Assembly: GCA_000830295.1 (NCBI GenBank)
Contig: CP010425.1
Span: 482,884-546,883 of the forward strand
DNA: 64,000 bases
Direction: 5' to 3'
Source: an archaeon GW2011_AR15
GTDB lineage: Archaea > Nanobdellota > Nanobdellia > Woesearchaeales > GW2011-AR15
Made by a program: the position numbers and the translations under genes. The notes under the pieces are model-generated. The model ran no database searches. It was not told where the DNA came from and worked only from the letters and a program-made list of their open reading frames with translations. Positions 1 through 7,863 of this stretch are shown piece by piece (the stretch's first letter is position 1; each line of letters opens with the position of its first letter).

Positions 1-857
1 TCCTTGCCCCCTCCAAGGTTATAGACAGCGCCCTTTTTCGGTTTTTTATAGAATTCATAGAAAGCAGAAACAACGTCCCTGCTGTGGATCTGGTCCCTAA
101 CCTGCTTTCCCTTGTAGCCGAAAATAGTATACGGCAGTTTTTTCTTTGCGCAGTTCACAATATAAGCCAGGAAGCCATGCAGCTTTACTGCGCTGTGCTG
201 CGGGCCCGTCAGACAGCCCCCCCTGAACACACCAACATTCAACCCGAAATATTTCCCGTATTCCTGGCACAAAACATCAGCGGCTGTTTTTGAAGCCCCC
301 ATAAGACTATGCGTGCTGTTGTCTATAGACATCTCTTCACTGATACCTTTTTGCGATACCCCAGCCAGCTTTTGTTTTTTCCTGTAATCAAATCTTGCAG
401 CGGTCTCTGTAAGCTCTGCCATGTTAGGCATATCACCGTATACTTTGTTTGTTGATGTAAATATGAACACGCCATTCTGGGAATAGAGCCTGAATGCCTC
501 GAGAAGGTTAAGAGTGCCTACAGCATTAATATCAAAATCAGTGAAAGGCTCTTTTGCCGCCCAGTCATGGGAAGGCTGCGCTGCCGTGTGTATTATCAAA
601 TCGAATGGTCCTTTTTCTTTAAACAATTTCAGAATCTTTTCCCTTTCTCTTATATCAACATCCATATGTTCAAAGTTTTTGCTGAGTTTTGTTAGGTATG
701 CGGTATTTCCTCTGGTATCTCCGCCTTCTCCGAAGAAATATTTTCTCATATTGTTGTCAATGCCGATGACAGTTGCCCCCTTTTCCAGGAAAGACCTTGA
801 GGATTCAAAACCAATAAGTCCGCCGCAGCCGGTAATGAGAATTTTTTCTTTTTTCAT
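1..857 (-). CDS. Extended-SDR epimerase, CDP-paratose 2-epimerase-like (3' end beyond window)
   Basis: Starts at ATG 857 and is still open at base 1, so about 285 residues are visible and the stop is missing. The Rossmann glycine motif is GCGGLIG (residues 10-16). A TSTNKVYG strand (about 134-141), an RGGCLTGP block and a KQVRDQIH segment near the visible end resemble CDP-paratose/tyvelose-epimerase-type SDRs. The SDR active-site YxxxK reads MGASK (186-190), so the usual Tyr is Met. The start overlaps the stop of the upstream nucleotidyltransferase fusion as ATGA, so the two are probably co-translated. It likely remodels a nucleotide sugar in the cytoplasm; the substrate cannot be told. Confidence 0.8.
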   Translation of the reverse strand, partial: MKKEKILITGCGGLIGFESSRSFLEKGATVIGIDNNMRKYFFGEGGDTRGNTAYLTKLSKNFEHMDVDIREREKILKLFKEKGPFDLIIHTAAQPSHDWAAKEPFTDFDINAVGTLNLLEAFRLYSQNGVFIFTSTNKVYGDMPNMAELTETAARFDYRKKQKLAGVSQKGISEEMSIDNSTHSLMGASKTAADVLCQEYGKYFGLNVGVFRGGCLTGPQHSAVKLHGFLAYIVNCAKKKLPYTIFGYKGKQVRDQIHSRDVVSAFYEFYKKPKKGAVYNLGGGK

Positions 858-1666
858 CTTTTATTTTCGTTTCTGTATTTATTTAAATCATTTTTTGATT
901 TTATCTTTATCACGCCGGAAGTGCTCAGATAGCCGTTAAGCAGACCTTTTTTGGCAAGCTCAGGGAACAGCTCGTTTTCCAGGCTGTTGTTTGTGTATTC
1001 AAGTATTTCCGGCCTGGCAACAAAAACAGAGGAAAACCCAAGGTAGATGTCATTTTTATCAGGCTTTTGTATGAAATCCAGTATTTTTGAGCCCTCAACC
1101 TTAACAATCCCCTTTTTGCCTGGATCAGGAGAAGCAGTCAGCAGCAATGTTGCAAACCCCTTTTTCTTGATATGCTCATTCCAGAGCTCTTCCACGTTAA
1201 GATGCGGAAACAGTATGTCGCTATAAACAACAAGGAAATCCGAGGTTATTTTGCCTTTTACAAGCCTCAGCGAGTCAGCTGAGCCTAATGATTCTTTTTC
1301 CTCAACATATTCCAGCACAACTCCGTATTTTGAGCCGTTCTGCACTATTGAGAATACAGCGTTTATTATGTTTCTTCTGGCAATAAGAAAGACTTTCCTA
1401 AAGCCATTTTCCTTCAGGGTCTTGAGCGTGCTTTCAACCACAGTCATGCTGCCTGCTTTTGCGGTTATCCTGTAGTCTTTATCTGACAGCTTAAGATCCT
1501 CTTCAGGCCCGCCTGAGAGGATTACGGCAACTTTGCTGTCTCCAAGCGCATTATTTACAAGAAGCTCTATTGCCTGGCTCCTGTTCCTTATGTAGATATT
1601 GTCTATTATTTCGTCTATTTCTCTAAGCGTGCTTTCACTCAGAGTAATAGATATTTTTTCCTTCAT
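854..1666 (-). CDS. Ribbon-helix-helix domain fused to a sugar nucleotidyltransferase-like domain
   Basis: 270 residues. Residues 1 to about 43 look like a CopG/MetJ-type ribbon-helix-helix (KISITLSESTL strand, then two helices ending SQAIELLVNNAL). From about 45 on it has the fold signals of NDP-sugar pyrophosphorylases: VAVILSGG, ESLGSADSLRLVKG, a VVYSDILF strand in place of the usual NGD, and a FIQKPDKND block. The signature GGxGTRxxP loop is replaced by GGPEEDLKL, so catalysis may be changed or lost. ATG 1666 was chosen because a TATA box centred near 1691 puts transcription start at it; an in-frame ATG at 1687 lies on the TATA box. It may be a regulator that senses sugar nucleotide, or a diverged enzyme. 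Translationally coupled to the downstream epimerase. Confidence 0.75.
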   Translation of the reverse strand: MKEKISITLSESTLREIDEIIDNIYIRNRSQAIELLVNNALGDSKVAVILSGGPEEDLKLSDKDYRITAKAGSMTVVESTLKTLKENGFRKVFLIARRNIINAVFSIVQNGSKYGVVLEYVEEKESLGSADSLRLVKGKITSDFLVVYSDILFPHLNVEELWNEHIKKKGFATLLLTASPDPGKKGIVKVEGSKILDFIQKPDKNDIYLGFSSVFVARPEILEYTNNSLENELFPELAKKGLLNGYLSTSGVIKIKSKNDLNKYRNENKR

Positions 1667-1684
1667 ATACGGGGGTGGGAAAAT

Positions 1685-1697
1685 CAAATATATAAAC
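1685..1697 (-). promoter_or_regulatory. TATA box for the RHH-nucleotidyltransferase gene
   Basis: Minus strand reads GTTTATATATTTG, centred 25 nt before ATG 1666. This supports a leaderless start there. Confidence 0.65.
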
Positions 1698-1725
1698 GTA
1701 TCGTATAAAGTAGGATAAGGGTAAG

Positions 1726-1738
1726 ATATTTATATAAT
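1726..1738 (+). promoter_or_regulatory. TATA box for the UDP-glucose dehydrogenase gene
   Basis: ATATTTATATAAT, centred 25 nt before ATG 1757; leaderless arrangement, divergent from the minus-strand promoter about 40 nt away. Confidence 0.65.
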
Positions 1739-1756
1739 CTGCATTACCAGAGAGCC

Positions 1757-3028
1757 ATGAACATATCAGTTGTAGGTTTGGGTTACGTAGGCCTTATACA
1801 GGCCGCAGGAATGGCAAAACTGGGCCATAATGTGCTTGGCTCTGATATGGATAAGAATAAAGTTGATAAAATCAACAGCAAAGAGCCGCCGATATATGAG
1901 AACGGCCTGAAAGAAATACTCCAGGAGACAGTTCCTTCCAGATTTTCAGCTTATCAGGAGCTGAAAAAGCCGTTTATGGAGTCAGATGCCACATTCATCT
2001 GTGTCGGCACGCCTTCAAAGAGGCAGGGAGAGATGTCCCTGCACCAGCTTGAAAATGTGATGAGGCAGTTGGGAGAACTTCTTAAAGAGAAAAAATACCA
2101 TATTTTTGTAATAAAAAGTACAGTTGTGCCAGGAACATGCGAGAACATTGTAATCCCGGTTGTTGAAAAAGCAAGCGGAAAAAAGTTCAAAAAAGACTTC
2201 TCAGTTGTAATGAACCCGGAATTCTTAAGAGAAGGGGAGGCGCTTGAGGACTTTTTTGACCCTGACAGGATTGTCCTGGGCAGTTCAGATAAAACAGCAC
2301 TGAAAAAAATAAAAGAGATCTACAGTCCATTCAAATGCCCTGTGCTTGAAACAGGTTTTAAAGAGGCAGAAATGATAAAATATGCCTCAAACGCCTTTCT
2401 TGCAACAAAAATATCCTTCATCAATGAGATTGGGAACATATCAAAGACATTTGGGATAGACACAAACATAGTTGCAAAAGGAATAGGCATGGATAAGAGA
2501 ATCTCCCCACATTTCCTGAAGTCAGGGATTGGCTTTGGAGGCAGCTGCTTCCCTAAAGATGTCAATGCTATAGTCTACAAGGCTACAGAAAAGGGATATA
2601 ATCCAAAATTATTAAGGTCTGTACTTGATGTCAACAGGGACCAGCCCCTTAAGATGATAGAGCTGCTTGACAGGAAAGAGGGCCCGATTAAGGGAAAGAA
2701 AATAGGCCTGCTCGGGCTTACATTCAAGGCAGGGACAGATGACATAAGGGAAAGCCCGGCGCTTGTTACAATCAAAGAACTGCTTATGGAGGAGGCAGAG
2801 CTTTACATATATGATCCGAAGGCAATGGAAAAGACAAAGAAGCTCTTTCCTCACCTGAATTATCTTAGCTCAGCACAGGAAGTTGTTGATGAGTGCGAGG
2901 CAGTACTAATACTTACAGAATGGCCGGAGTTCAGGACCCTTGATTATGGCAAAAAGCTGGTCATAGACGGCAAGAACCTCTTCTTTGACAACCACAGGCC
3001 AGAGAATTACGAGGGGATTTGCTGGTAA
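1757..3028 (+). CDS. ugd: UDP-glucose 6-dehydrogenase
   Basis: 423 residues, normal for the family. Oxidises UDP-glucose to UDP-glucuronate in two NAD-dependent steps. N-terminal Rossmann motif VVGLGYVGLIQAAG (5-18), STVVPGT, MNPEFLREGEA, then GFGGSCFPKD with catalytic Cys at about residue 264. The C-terminal domain carries GLTFKAGTDDIRESPA. UDP-glucuronate is the substrate of the UDP-xylose-synthase-like enzyme at 37.2-38.2 kb. The GGSCFPKD form favours UDP-glucose over the GGHC-type paralogue at 12.4 kb, but substrate choice is inferred. Confidence 0.9.
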   Translation: MNISVVGLGYVGLIQAAGMAKLGHNVLGSDMDKNKVDKINSKEPPIYENGLKEILQETVPSRFSAYQELKKPFMESDATFICVGTPSKRQGEMSLHQLENVMRQLGELLKEKKYHIFVIKSTVVPGTCENIVIPVVEKASGKKFKKDFSVVMNPEFLREGEALEDFFDPDRIVLGSSDKTALKKIKEIYSPFKCPVLETGFKEAEMIKYASNAFLATKISFINEIGNISKTFGIDTNIVAKGIGMDKRISPHFLKSGIGFGGSCFPKDVNAIVYKATEKGYNPKLLRSVLDVNRDQPLKMIELLDRKEGPIKGKKIGLLGLTFKAGTDDIRESPALVTIKELLMEEAELYIYDPKAMEKTKKLFPHLNYLSSAQEVVDECEAVLILTEWPEFRTLDYGKKLVIDGKNLFFDNHRPENYEGICW

Positions 3029-3074
3029 TTTTTCACCTATAAAATCCTCCTTTCTACATATATTTTAAAGACAA

Positions 3075-3085
3075 GATATTTAAAC
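3075..3085 (+). promoter_or_regulatory. TATA box for the GT39-like gene
   Basis: GATATTTAAAC, centred about 28 nt before ATG 3108. Confidence 0.55.
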
Positions 3086-3107
3086 AAGAGTATTTTAATT
3101 TTGAAAA

Positions 3108-4715
3108 ATGTTTTTTAAAACCATATTAAAGAAAATATCTAAACACAAGATTGTCCTGTTTTTGATATTATTGAATTTAACCTTAAATCTCATAGGTATT
3201 AATTTTGGTCTTCCTGATACGTGGCATCCCGATGAACTTACACATTCTGTTACAAGAATGCTGTCAGAAAAAACACTTAATCCTGGAAGATTCACGTATC
3301 CTTCTTTTTACCATTATGTGCTCATAGCTGCGAATATACCCTATTCGGCATTTTTACTGTTATCAGGAAAAGCGGCGATGTTAGCGACAGATTCAGTACT
3401 AAGGCAACAGACAATAGCAATAATCTTTCTGACGTCTAGGATTGTTACTGCCTTTTTTGGAAGCATACTGGTTTTTCTTATATACATTATAGCAAAAAAA
3501 GTCTCGAATGAGAGAGCGGCCATTATCTCTGCTGCCTTTGCATCTCTAAACATGGCCATAATTACATACTCACATTTTGCAACATCAGACATGCCAGTAA
3601 CTGTAATGTCTATGCTCTCTATCTATATGATACTCAGACTTTATGAAAAGCCAATACGTATGAATTATATCCTAACCGGGCTGGCCATAGGGCTTGCTAC
3701 AGGAACAAAATATTATGCGGTAGTGTTGGTTCTTTTATTAATAGGAGCGCATTTACTTGCAACAAAAAAAGTTTCAATAAATAAAAATTTAATAATCTCA
3801 GGTATGTTGTGCGCTGTTGGATTTCTAATTACTACCCCTTTTGCAATTCTTGACTTTAACACCTTTTTTAGAGATACCACACTTCTTTTTACGACCGTGC
3901 AAACAGTCCAAAATCTTTACGACCCCGTAACAGCGTTATCCTATTTTTTCCATCTAGATAATGGTCTCGGAACACCCCTTTTTATCCTTAGTTTAATAGG
4001 AACAGCATATTGTGTTTATTTGGCAAGAAAAAATAATAAATTACTGCTTCTTTTGTCATGGGCAATAGGATATTTTTTGCTTGTATCTTATATCATACAC
4101 TTCTCATTTTTAAGATACATACTTCCTGTTGTGCCAATAATTATTATCTTTGCAGGTGTTTTTTTCAATTATTTGCTTTCATTTAAGAGACACAGAATAA
4201 TCACTTACTCTTTTCTTTTTGCAGTTTTGTTATTCAATTTTTCATATGCAATAAAAACAGATATGCTCTTTGTAAAAGATTCTCGTTATTCTTCCACGGA
4301 ATGGATAAAAGAGAATATACCTGATAATTCTAATATATTGATATTTGCGCAAAACCTTAGGTATTTTCCTGACATATCCTCTGAAAAGAACGTAAGTTAT
4401 CTTAATGTTACAGATTTTTCAAGTGTTGAAAGTCTAAGAGAAGCAATCAAAAAAATATCACCAGATTATATAATCGAGTCAAGTCTTTACTATAATAGGT
4501 ACCTCTACTATACCAACATGTATCCAAAAAGATCCCCTCTGCAAGATCTTTTCGGTTATGTGAGCCACGAGCCAGTCGCAACTGATTTTTATAGAGAACT
4601 TATAAATGAAAAATTAGGATATTCATTAATTAAAAAATTCCCGGAAGAAAAAGAGGACGTGCCTGATCCTGAGTTTATAAATCCAACAATTTTAATATTC
4701 AAATTAAATAACTAA
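3108..4715 (+). CDS. GT39-like integral membrane glycosyltransferase
   Basis: 535 residues, very hydrophobic, with about ten to twelve membrane segments through residue 400 and a soluble C-terminal part. The first loop after the N-terminal helix carries the acidic motif WHPDELTHS, as in the PMT/ArnT/GT39 families that use polyprenyl-phosphate sugars outside the membrane. Probably transfers a lipid-linked sugar to a surface glycan or protein. The DNA is AT-rich compared with the dehydrogenase before it. It converges on the minus-strand SDR gene with a 6-nt gap. Family assignment rests on topology and the DE motif only. Confidence 0.75.
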   Translation: MFFKTILKKISKHKIVLFLILLNLTLNLIGINFGLPDTWHPDELTHSVTRMLSEKTLNPGRFTYPSFYHYVLIAANIPYSAFLLLSGKAAMLATDSVLRQQTIAIIFLTSRIVTAFFGSILVFLIYIIAKKVSNERAAIISAAFASLNMAIITYSHFATSDMPVTVMSMLSIYMILRLYEKPIRMNYILTGLAIGLATGTKYYAVVLVLLLIGAHLLATKKVSINKNLIISGMLCAVGFLITTPFAILDFNTFFRDTTLLFTTVQTVQNLYDPVTALSYFFHLDNGLGTPLFILSLIGTAYCVYLARKNNKLLLLLSWAIGYFLLVSYIIHFSFLRYILPVVPIIIIFAGVFFNYLLSFKRHRIITYSFLFAVLLFNFSYAIKTDMLFVKDSRYSSTEWIKENIPDNSNILIFAQNLRYFPDISSEKNVSYLNVTDFSSVESLREAIKKISPDYIIESSLYYNRYLYYTNMYPKRSPLQDLFGYVSHEPVATDFYRELINEKLGYSLIKKFPEEKEDVPDPEFINPTILIFKLNN

Positions 4716-4721
4716 GGCAAC

Positions 4722-5651
4722 CTAAAGATTATTTTGATACCAATCCACCGTTTTTCTAATGCCTTCTTTAAGTTTTGTTTTTGGGGCCCAATTTAATTTT
4801 TTCTTCATTTTTTTAGCACTTAAAATTTTTTTCATGGCACCATCCGGCTTTTCAGCCTGCAAAACAAATTCTCCTTCCCAACCAACAATTTCTTTTATTA
4901 ATTTAGCCATATCTATTATAGAAATCCCCTTTGTCACGCCAACATTCATAATTTCGTTGGGCTCAAATTTTTCAATATTCTCTATAGTTTTCAATATTGC
5001 CATTGCACCATCCTCAACATAGAGCCACTCTCTGACAGGTTTTCCTGTTCCCCATATTTCAACATGCTTTTTGCCTTTATTTTTTGCGTCTACAATTTTT
5101 GAAATCAATGCCCCCAAAGCATGCGACTTGATAATCTCAAAATGGTCTCCGGGCCCATACATATTCGGAAATATCAGATGTACGGGTCTGAAGTTTGGAT
5201 TGATCTGGCAGTAAGCAAAACAATGCCCCCAAAGCATCTTTCTTGGCAGACCATAGGTAAGCACGGAAGGATGCATTTCGCCATCCCACCATTTTGATTC
5301 CTCATAGATTTCCATATTTCCCGGATATGTACAGTTCGGCATTATATTGATTAATATTGGGATGCCTGCTTCATTACATACTTTAACAACATTCATACTA
5401 ATTATAGAATTATCTTCAAATACTTCTACAGGATGCAGTTTATTATATGCTATGCCGCCGACATGTGCGGCACAATGAATCATAATATCTGGCCTTATTT
5501 TCAGAACATGTTTCCTGAATAGATCGTAATTAGTTATATCAATACCTTCTTTCCTGCTGACAGAGAAAACTTTGAATTTATTGGACTCAAGAAGTTTAAT
5601 CACATTCTTTCCCAGAAATCCGGTTCCCCCAGTTACAATAATCTTTTTCAT
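4722..5651 (-). CDS. NAD(P)-dependent SDR, GDP-L-fucose synthase-like
   Basis: 309 residues. GGTGFLG (8-14), AAHVGGI and NMYGPGDHFE resemble the epimerase-reductases of the GDP-fucose synthase group, which act on GDP-4-keto-6-deoxymannose. That compound would be supplied by the Gmd at 11.3 kb. The active-site YxxxK reads YGLPR followed by KM, so Arg sits at the usual Lys position. This could alter activity or reflect a one-residue shift of the Lys. Lies downstream on the same strand of the methyltransferase gene. Substrate is inferred. Confidence 0.75.
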   Translation of the reverse strand: MKKIIVTGGTGFLGKNVIKLLESNKFKVFSVSRKEGIDITNYDLFRKHVLKIRPDIMIHCAAHVGGIAYNKLHPVEVFEDNSIISMNVVKVCNEAGIPILINIMPNCTYPGNMEIYEESKWWDGEMHPSVLTYGLPRKMLWGHCFAYCQINPNFRPVHLIFPNMYGPGDHFEIIKSHALGALISKIVDAKNKGKKHVEIWGTGKPVREWLYVEDGAMAILKTIENIEKFEPNEIMNVGVTKGISIIDMAKLIKEIVGWEGEFVLQAEKPDGAMKKILSAKKMKKKLNWAPKTKLKEGIRKTVDWYQNNL

Positions 5652-5673
5652 CTTTATTTAATAAATACACAAA

Positions 5674-5687
5674 CAACTTTTTAAGTT
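5674..5687 (-). promoter_or_regulatory. Possible TATA box for the fucose-synthase-like gene
   Basis: Minus strand reads AACTTAAAAAGTTG, centred about 30 nt before ATG 5651. Spacing is slightly long and the site touches the stop codon of the upstream gene. Confidence 0.4.
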
Positions 5688-6448
5688 TATGCTCTACTTT
5701 TCTTTAAAATAACAACATATGATGAGCCAAGAGGTCCAGGCTTTCTTTTTTGCACACTTCTTTTTACTATGCCAATTTCAGCATCCATTATCCAACTAAG
5801 TACTTTATTTAACGGTTTAGGGAGGGGTTTCAGCACATTTGAAGACTTCTTGTTTGGGAAGAGCTTTTTCAGAAAAGTAAGAAAAACAAACAAAGGCAAC
5901 AGAAGAATGTTAAAATGGCTTATAGTGAGGATTTTCAGCTCGCATTCTTTGGCGATATACCTGATTCTTCCTATATTGTATCTTCTATGATGATGGTATG
6001 CATCGTCATTACTGCTCCAGAGCCATTTATGGGCAGGAACAATAAGAAACAAAATTCCATCTTTTTTGCACACTCTTTTCATTTCGCCTAATGCCCGTAT
6101 ATCGTCTTCAACGTGTTCGATGACATCAAGGGCAGTTACAATATCAAATGTGTTTTCTTTAAAAGGAATATCGAGAATACTCCCATATCTTATATTTTTT
6201 TCAAAACCCCTCTCCTTGCAGAAATTAATGGCGTTTTCATCCACATCTATGGCCATGAAATCCAGTTTATTTTTTTTCAGATAATCGAGAAATGCCCCTT
6301 CACTGCACCCAACATCCAATAACTTCTTTTTATCTAAATCAGCATACATGTCTTTCAGTAAAGAAATCACTAACTTGTTTCTTGCATTCCCAAACCACCA
6401 ACCACCTTTTTGCAATGCATATATTTTTCTGAACACTTCCACTTCCAT
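5687..6448 (-). CDS. Class I SAM-dependent methyltransferase
   Basis: 253 residues. Motif I LLDVGCSEGAFLDYL (about 39-53), the acidic AIDVDENA after strand 2, and motif DIVTALDVIEHVEDD are typical Methyltransf_11/23 signals. After it comes a KRVCKKDGILFLIVPAHKWLW strand, then a hydrophobic helix (about 190-215) that may sit at the membrane. Position among sugar genes suggests methylation of a glycan or lipid carrier; the acceptor is unknown. Confidence 0.8.
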   Translation of the reverse strand: MEVEVFRKIYALQKGGWWFGNARNKLVISLLKDMYADLDKKKLLDVGCSEGAFLDYLKKNKLDFMAIDVDENAINFCKERGFEKNIRYGSILDIPFKENTFDIVTALDVIEHVEDDIRALGEMKRVCKKDGILFLIVPAHKWLWSSNDDAYHHHRRYNIGRIRYIAKECELKILTISHFNILLLPLFVFLTFLKKLFPNKKSSNVLKPLPKPLNKVLSWIMDAEIGIVKRSVQKRKPGPLGSSYVVILKKSRA

Positions 6449-6468
6449 ATTAATAACACCGTTTCTCC

Positions 6469-6482
6469 TTATTTTTATAGAT
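6469..6482 (-). promoter_or_regulatory. TATA box for the methyltransferase gene
   Basis: Minus strand reads CTATAAAAATAAG, centred about 26 nt before ATG 6448. Confidence 0.55.
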
Positions 6483-6492
6483 ATCTTATTTA

Positions 6493-6963
6493 TTAATCAG
6501 CCAAGATGATTTCATCGACTGGAATGTCCCATTCATTCGTTTCTAGTTTATTCATTAATTGATGTCTGTAACAAAGACCTACAATTCTTTTTTTCCCTTT
6601 TATTTTCTCCAAAAATCTATCAAAATAACCCTTTCCCCTCCCTTTTCTGTTTCCTTTCTCGTCAAACATCCTTCCCGGCACAAAGAAAATTTCAATATCT
6701 TCTTTTGTCACAGCAATTCTCTTTTTTGGTTCATCAATCCCGTATGCCCCCTTCTGCAGCAACTCAAATTCTCCGATTTCCGATAATTCAATCTCATTTT
6801 TCTCTATATTGGACAGCGGTACCACAACACGCTTTCCACTAAACATCAGATATTTTATTATATTTCTAGTCTCGACTTCGTCATCCTTTGAAATATAAAT
6901 AAATATAGTCTTAAAATCTCTGCACATCTCCAGAACTTTCCTTTCGTAGTCTTTAATATCCAT
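6493..6963 (-). CDS. 5-formyltetrahydrofolate cyclo-ligase, short form
   Basis: 156 residues against about 180-200 in most relatives. ATP-dependent conversion of 5-formyl-THF to 5,10-methenyl-THF. Family signals: KTIFIYISKDDEVETRNII near the N-terminus, IFFVPGRMFD, the nucleotide/substrate loop GRGKGYFDRFL, and a C-terminal IPVDEII. The N-terminal helix of about 30 residues with conserved Lys/Arg is missing. The TATA box 25 nt before ATG 6963 leaves no room for a longer start. Divergent from folD by 58 nt and next to an N-formyltransferase, so it probably helps feed 10-formyl-THF to sugar formylation. Confidence 0.85.
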   Translation of the reverse strand: MDIKDYERKVLEMCRDFKTIFIYISKDDEVETRNIIKYLMFSGKRVVVPLSNIEKNEIELSEIGEFELLQKGAYGIDEPKKRIAVTKEDIEIFFVPGRMFDEKGNRKGRGKGYFDRFLEKIKGKKRIVGLCYRHQLMNKLETNEWDIPVDEIILAD

Positions 6964-6982
6964 ATTAACAGGTTAACCATAT

Positions 6983-6994
6983 GTATAAATAAAG
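6983..6994 (-). promoter_or_regulatory. TATA box for the cyclo-ligase gene
   Basis: Minus strand reads TTTATTTATACA, centred 25 nt before ATG 6963. Confidence 0.6.
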
Positions 6995-7003
6995 TTTATA
7001 AAG
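6994..7003 (+). promoter_or_regulatory. TATA box for folD
   Basis: GTTTATAAAG, centred 24-27 nt before the tandem ATGs at 7022/7025. It abuts the opposite-strand TATA box, so the two folate genes share a compact divergent promoter. Confidence 0.6.
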
Positions 7004-7021
7004 ATTTCTTAATTATCTTGG

Positions 7022-7855
7022 ATGATGAAACTACTAGATGGCATGAAAGTCAGTGAAGGTATCTCTACCAATCTTGCAAAAATTACAGGCAAATTAAATT
7101 TAAAGCTTTCAATAATCTTGGTTGGCAAAAACCCATCATCAGTTGTTTATGTAAATGCTAAGAAAAGAAAATGCAATACATTAGATATTGAATGTGATGT
7201 AGTTCATTTTGATAATGATGTTAAAGAAAAGAAAATTCTCGAAAAAATTGAATTACTTAACAATGATAGGATGGTTTCCGGAATTTTGGTCCAGCTTCCT
7301 CTCCCCTCTCATCTTGACACAAGAAAAATACTAGATTCTGTTGATATAGGTAAAGATGTCGACGGCCTAAATTCATATTATCTAACAAAAATATTCCTGA
7401 ATGAGGAGAAAATAGTTCCATGTACTCCAAAAGGAGTTATAACATTGCTTGATTATTATAAAATTAATTTATACGGCAAAAGGATATGTATTCTTGGTTT
7501 TAGCAATATAGTTGGGAAACCCCTAGCTGCAATGTGTATTAACAGAGGGGGGACGGTAACTATATGCAACAGTAAAACAAAGAATATAAAAGAGCACACA
7601 CTAAGGTCAGATATAATCATGAGCTCTGTTGGGAAACCAAAGCTGGTAACAAAGAACATGGTTTCGGATGGAGCAATTGTTGTAGATATAGGTTTTTCAA
7701 AAATTAAAGGAAAGACATATGGTGATGTTGATTTTAACAACGTCAAAGAAAAATGCGCATATATATCTCCGGTTCCCGGGGGAGTCGGGCCAATGACAAT
7801 AGTAAGTCTAATACAAAATTTAATTCTCTTAAAGAAACTTAAGGACAATTTCTGA
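7022..7855 (+). CDS. folD: Bifunctional methylene-THF dehydrogenase / methenyl-THF cyclohydrolase
   Basis: 277 residues, full length. Interconverts methylene-, methenyl- and 10-formyl-THF. Seen: YVNAK with catalytic Lys at about 47, GILVQLPLP, KDVDGLN, PCTPKGV, the nucleotide-binding GFSNIVGKPLA and the C-terminal PVPGGVGPMT. Together with the divergent cyclo-ligase it can make 10-formyl-THF, the donor for the formyltransferase that ends 9 nt downstream on the opposite strand. The DNA is about 30% GC in a sampled line, lower than the housekeeping genes to the right. Confidence 0.93.
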   Translation: MMKLLDGMKVSEGISTNLAKITGKLNLKLSIILVGKNPSSVVYVNAKKRKCNTLDIECDVVHFDNDVKEKKILEKIELLNNDRMVSGILVQLPLPSHLDTRKILDSVDIGKDVDGLNSYYLTKIFLNEEKIVPCTPKGVITLLDYYKINLYGKRICILGFSNIVGKPLAAMCINRGGTVTICNSKTKNIKEHTLRSDIIMSSVGKPKLVTKNMVSDGAIVVDIGFSKIKGKTYGDVDFNNVKEKCAYISPVPGGVGPMTIVSLIQNLILLKKLKDNF

Positions 7856-7863
7856 ATCTTTTA

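Noticed and set aside
854-1666. Toxin-antitoxin reading of the ribbon-helix-helix gene
   Set aside because: The RHH domain is fused to a full nucleotidyltransferase-like domain of about 225 residues, and the downstream gene is an SDR enzyme rather than a toxin.
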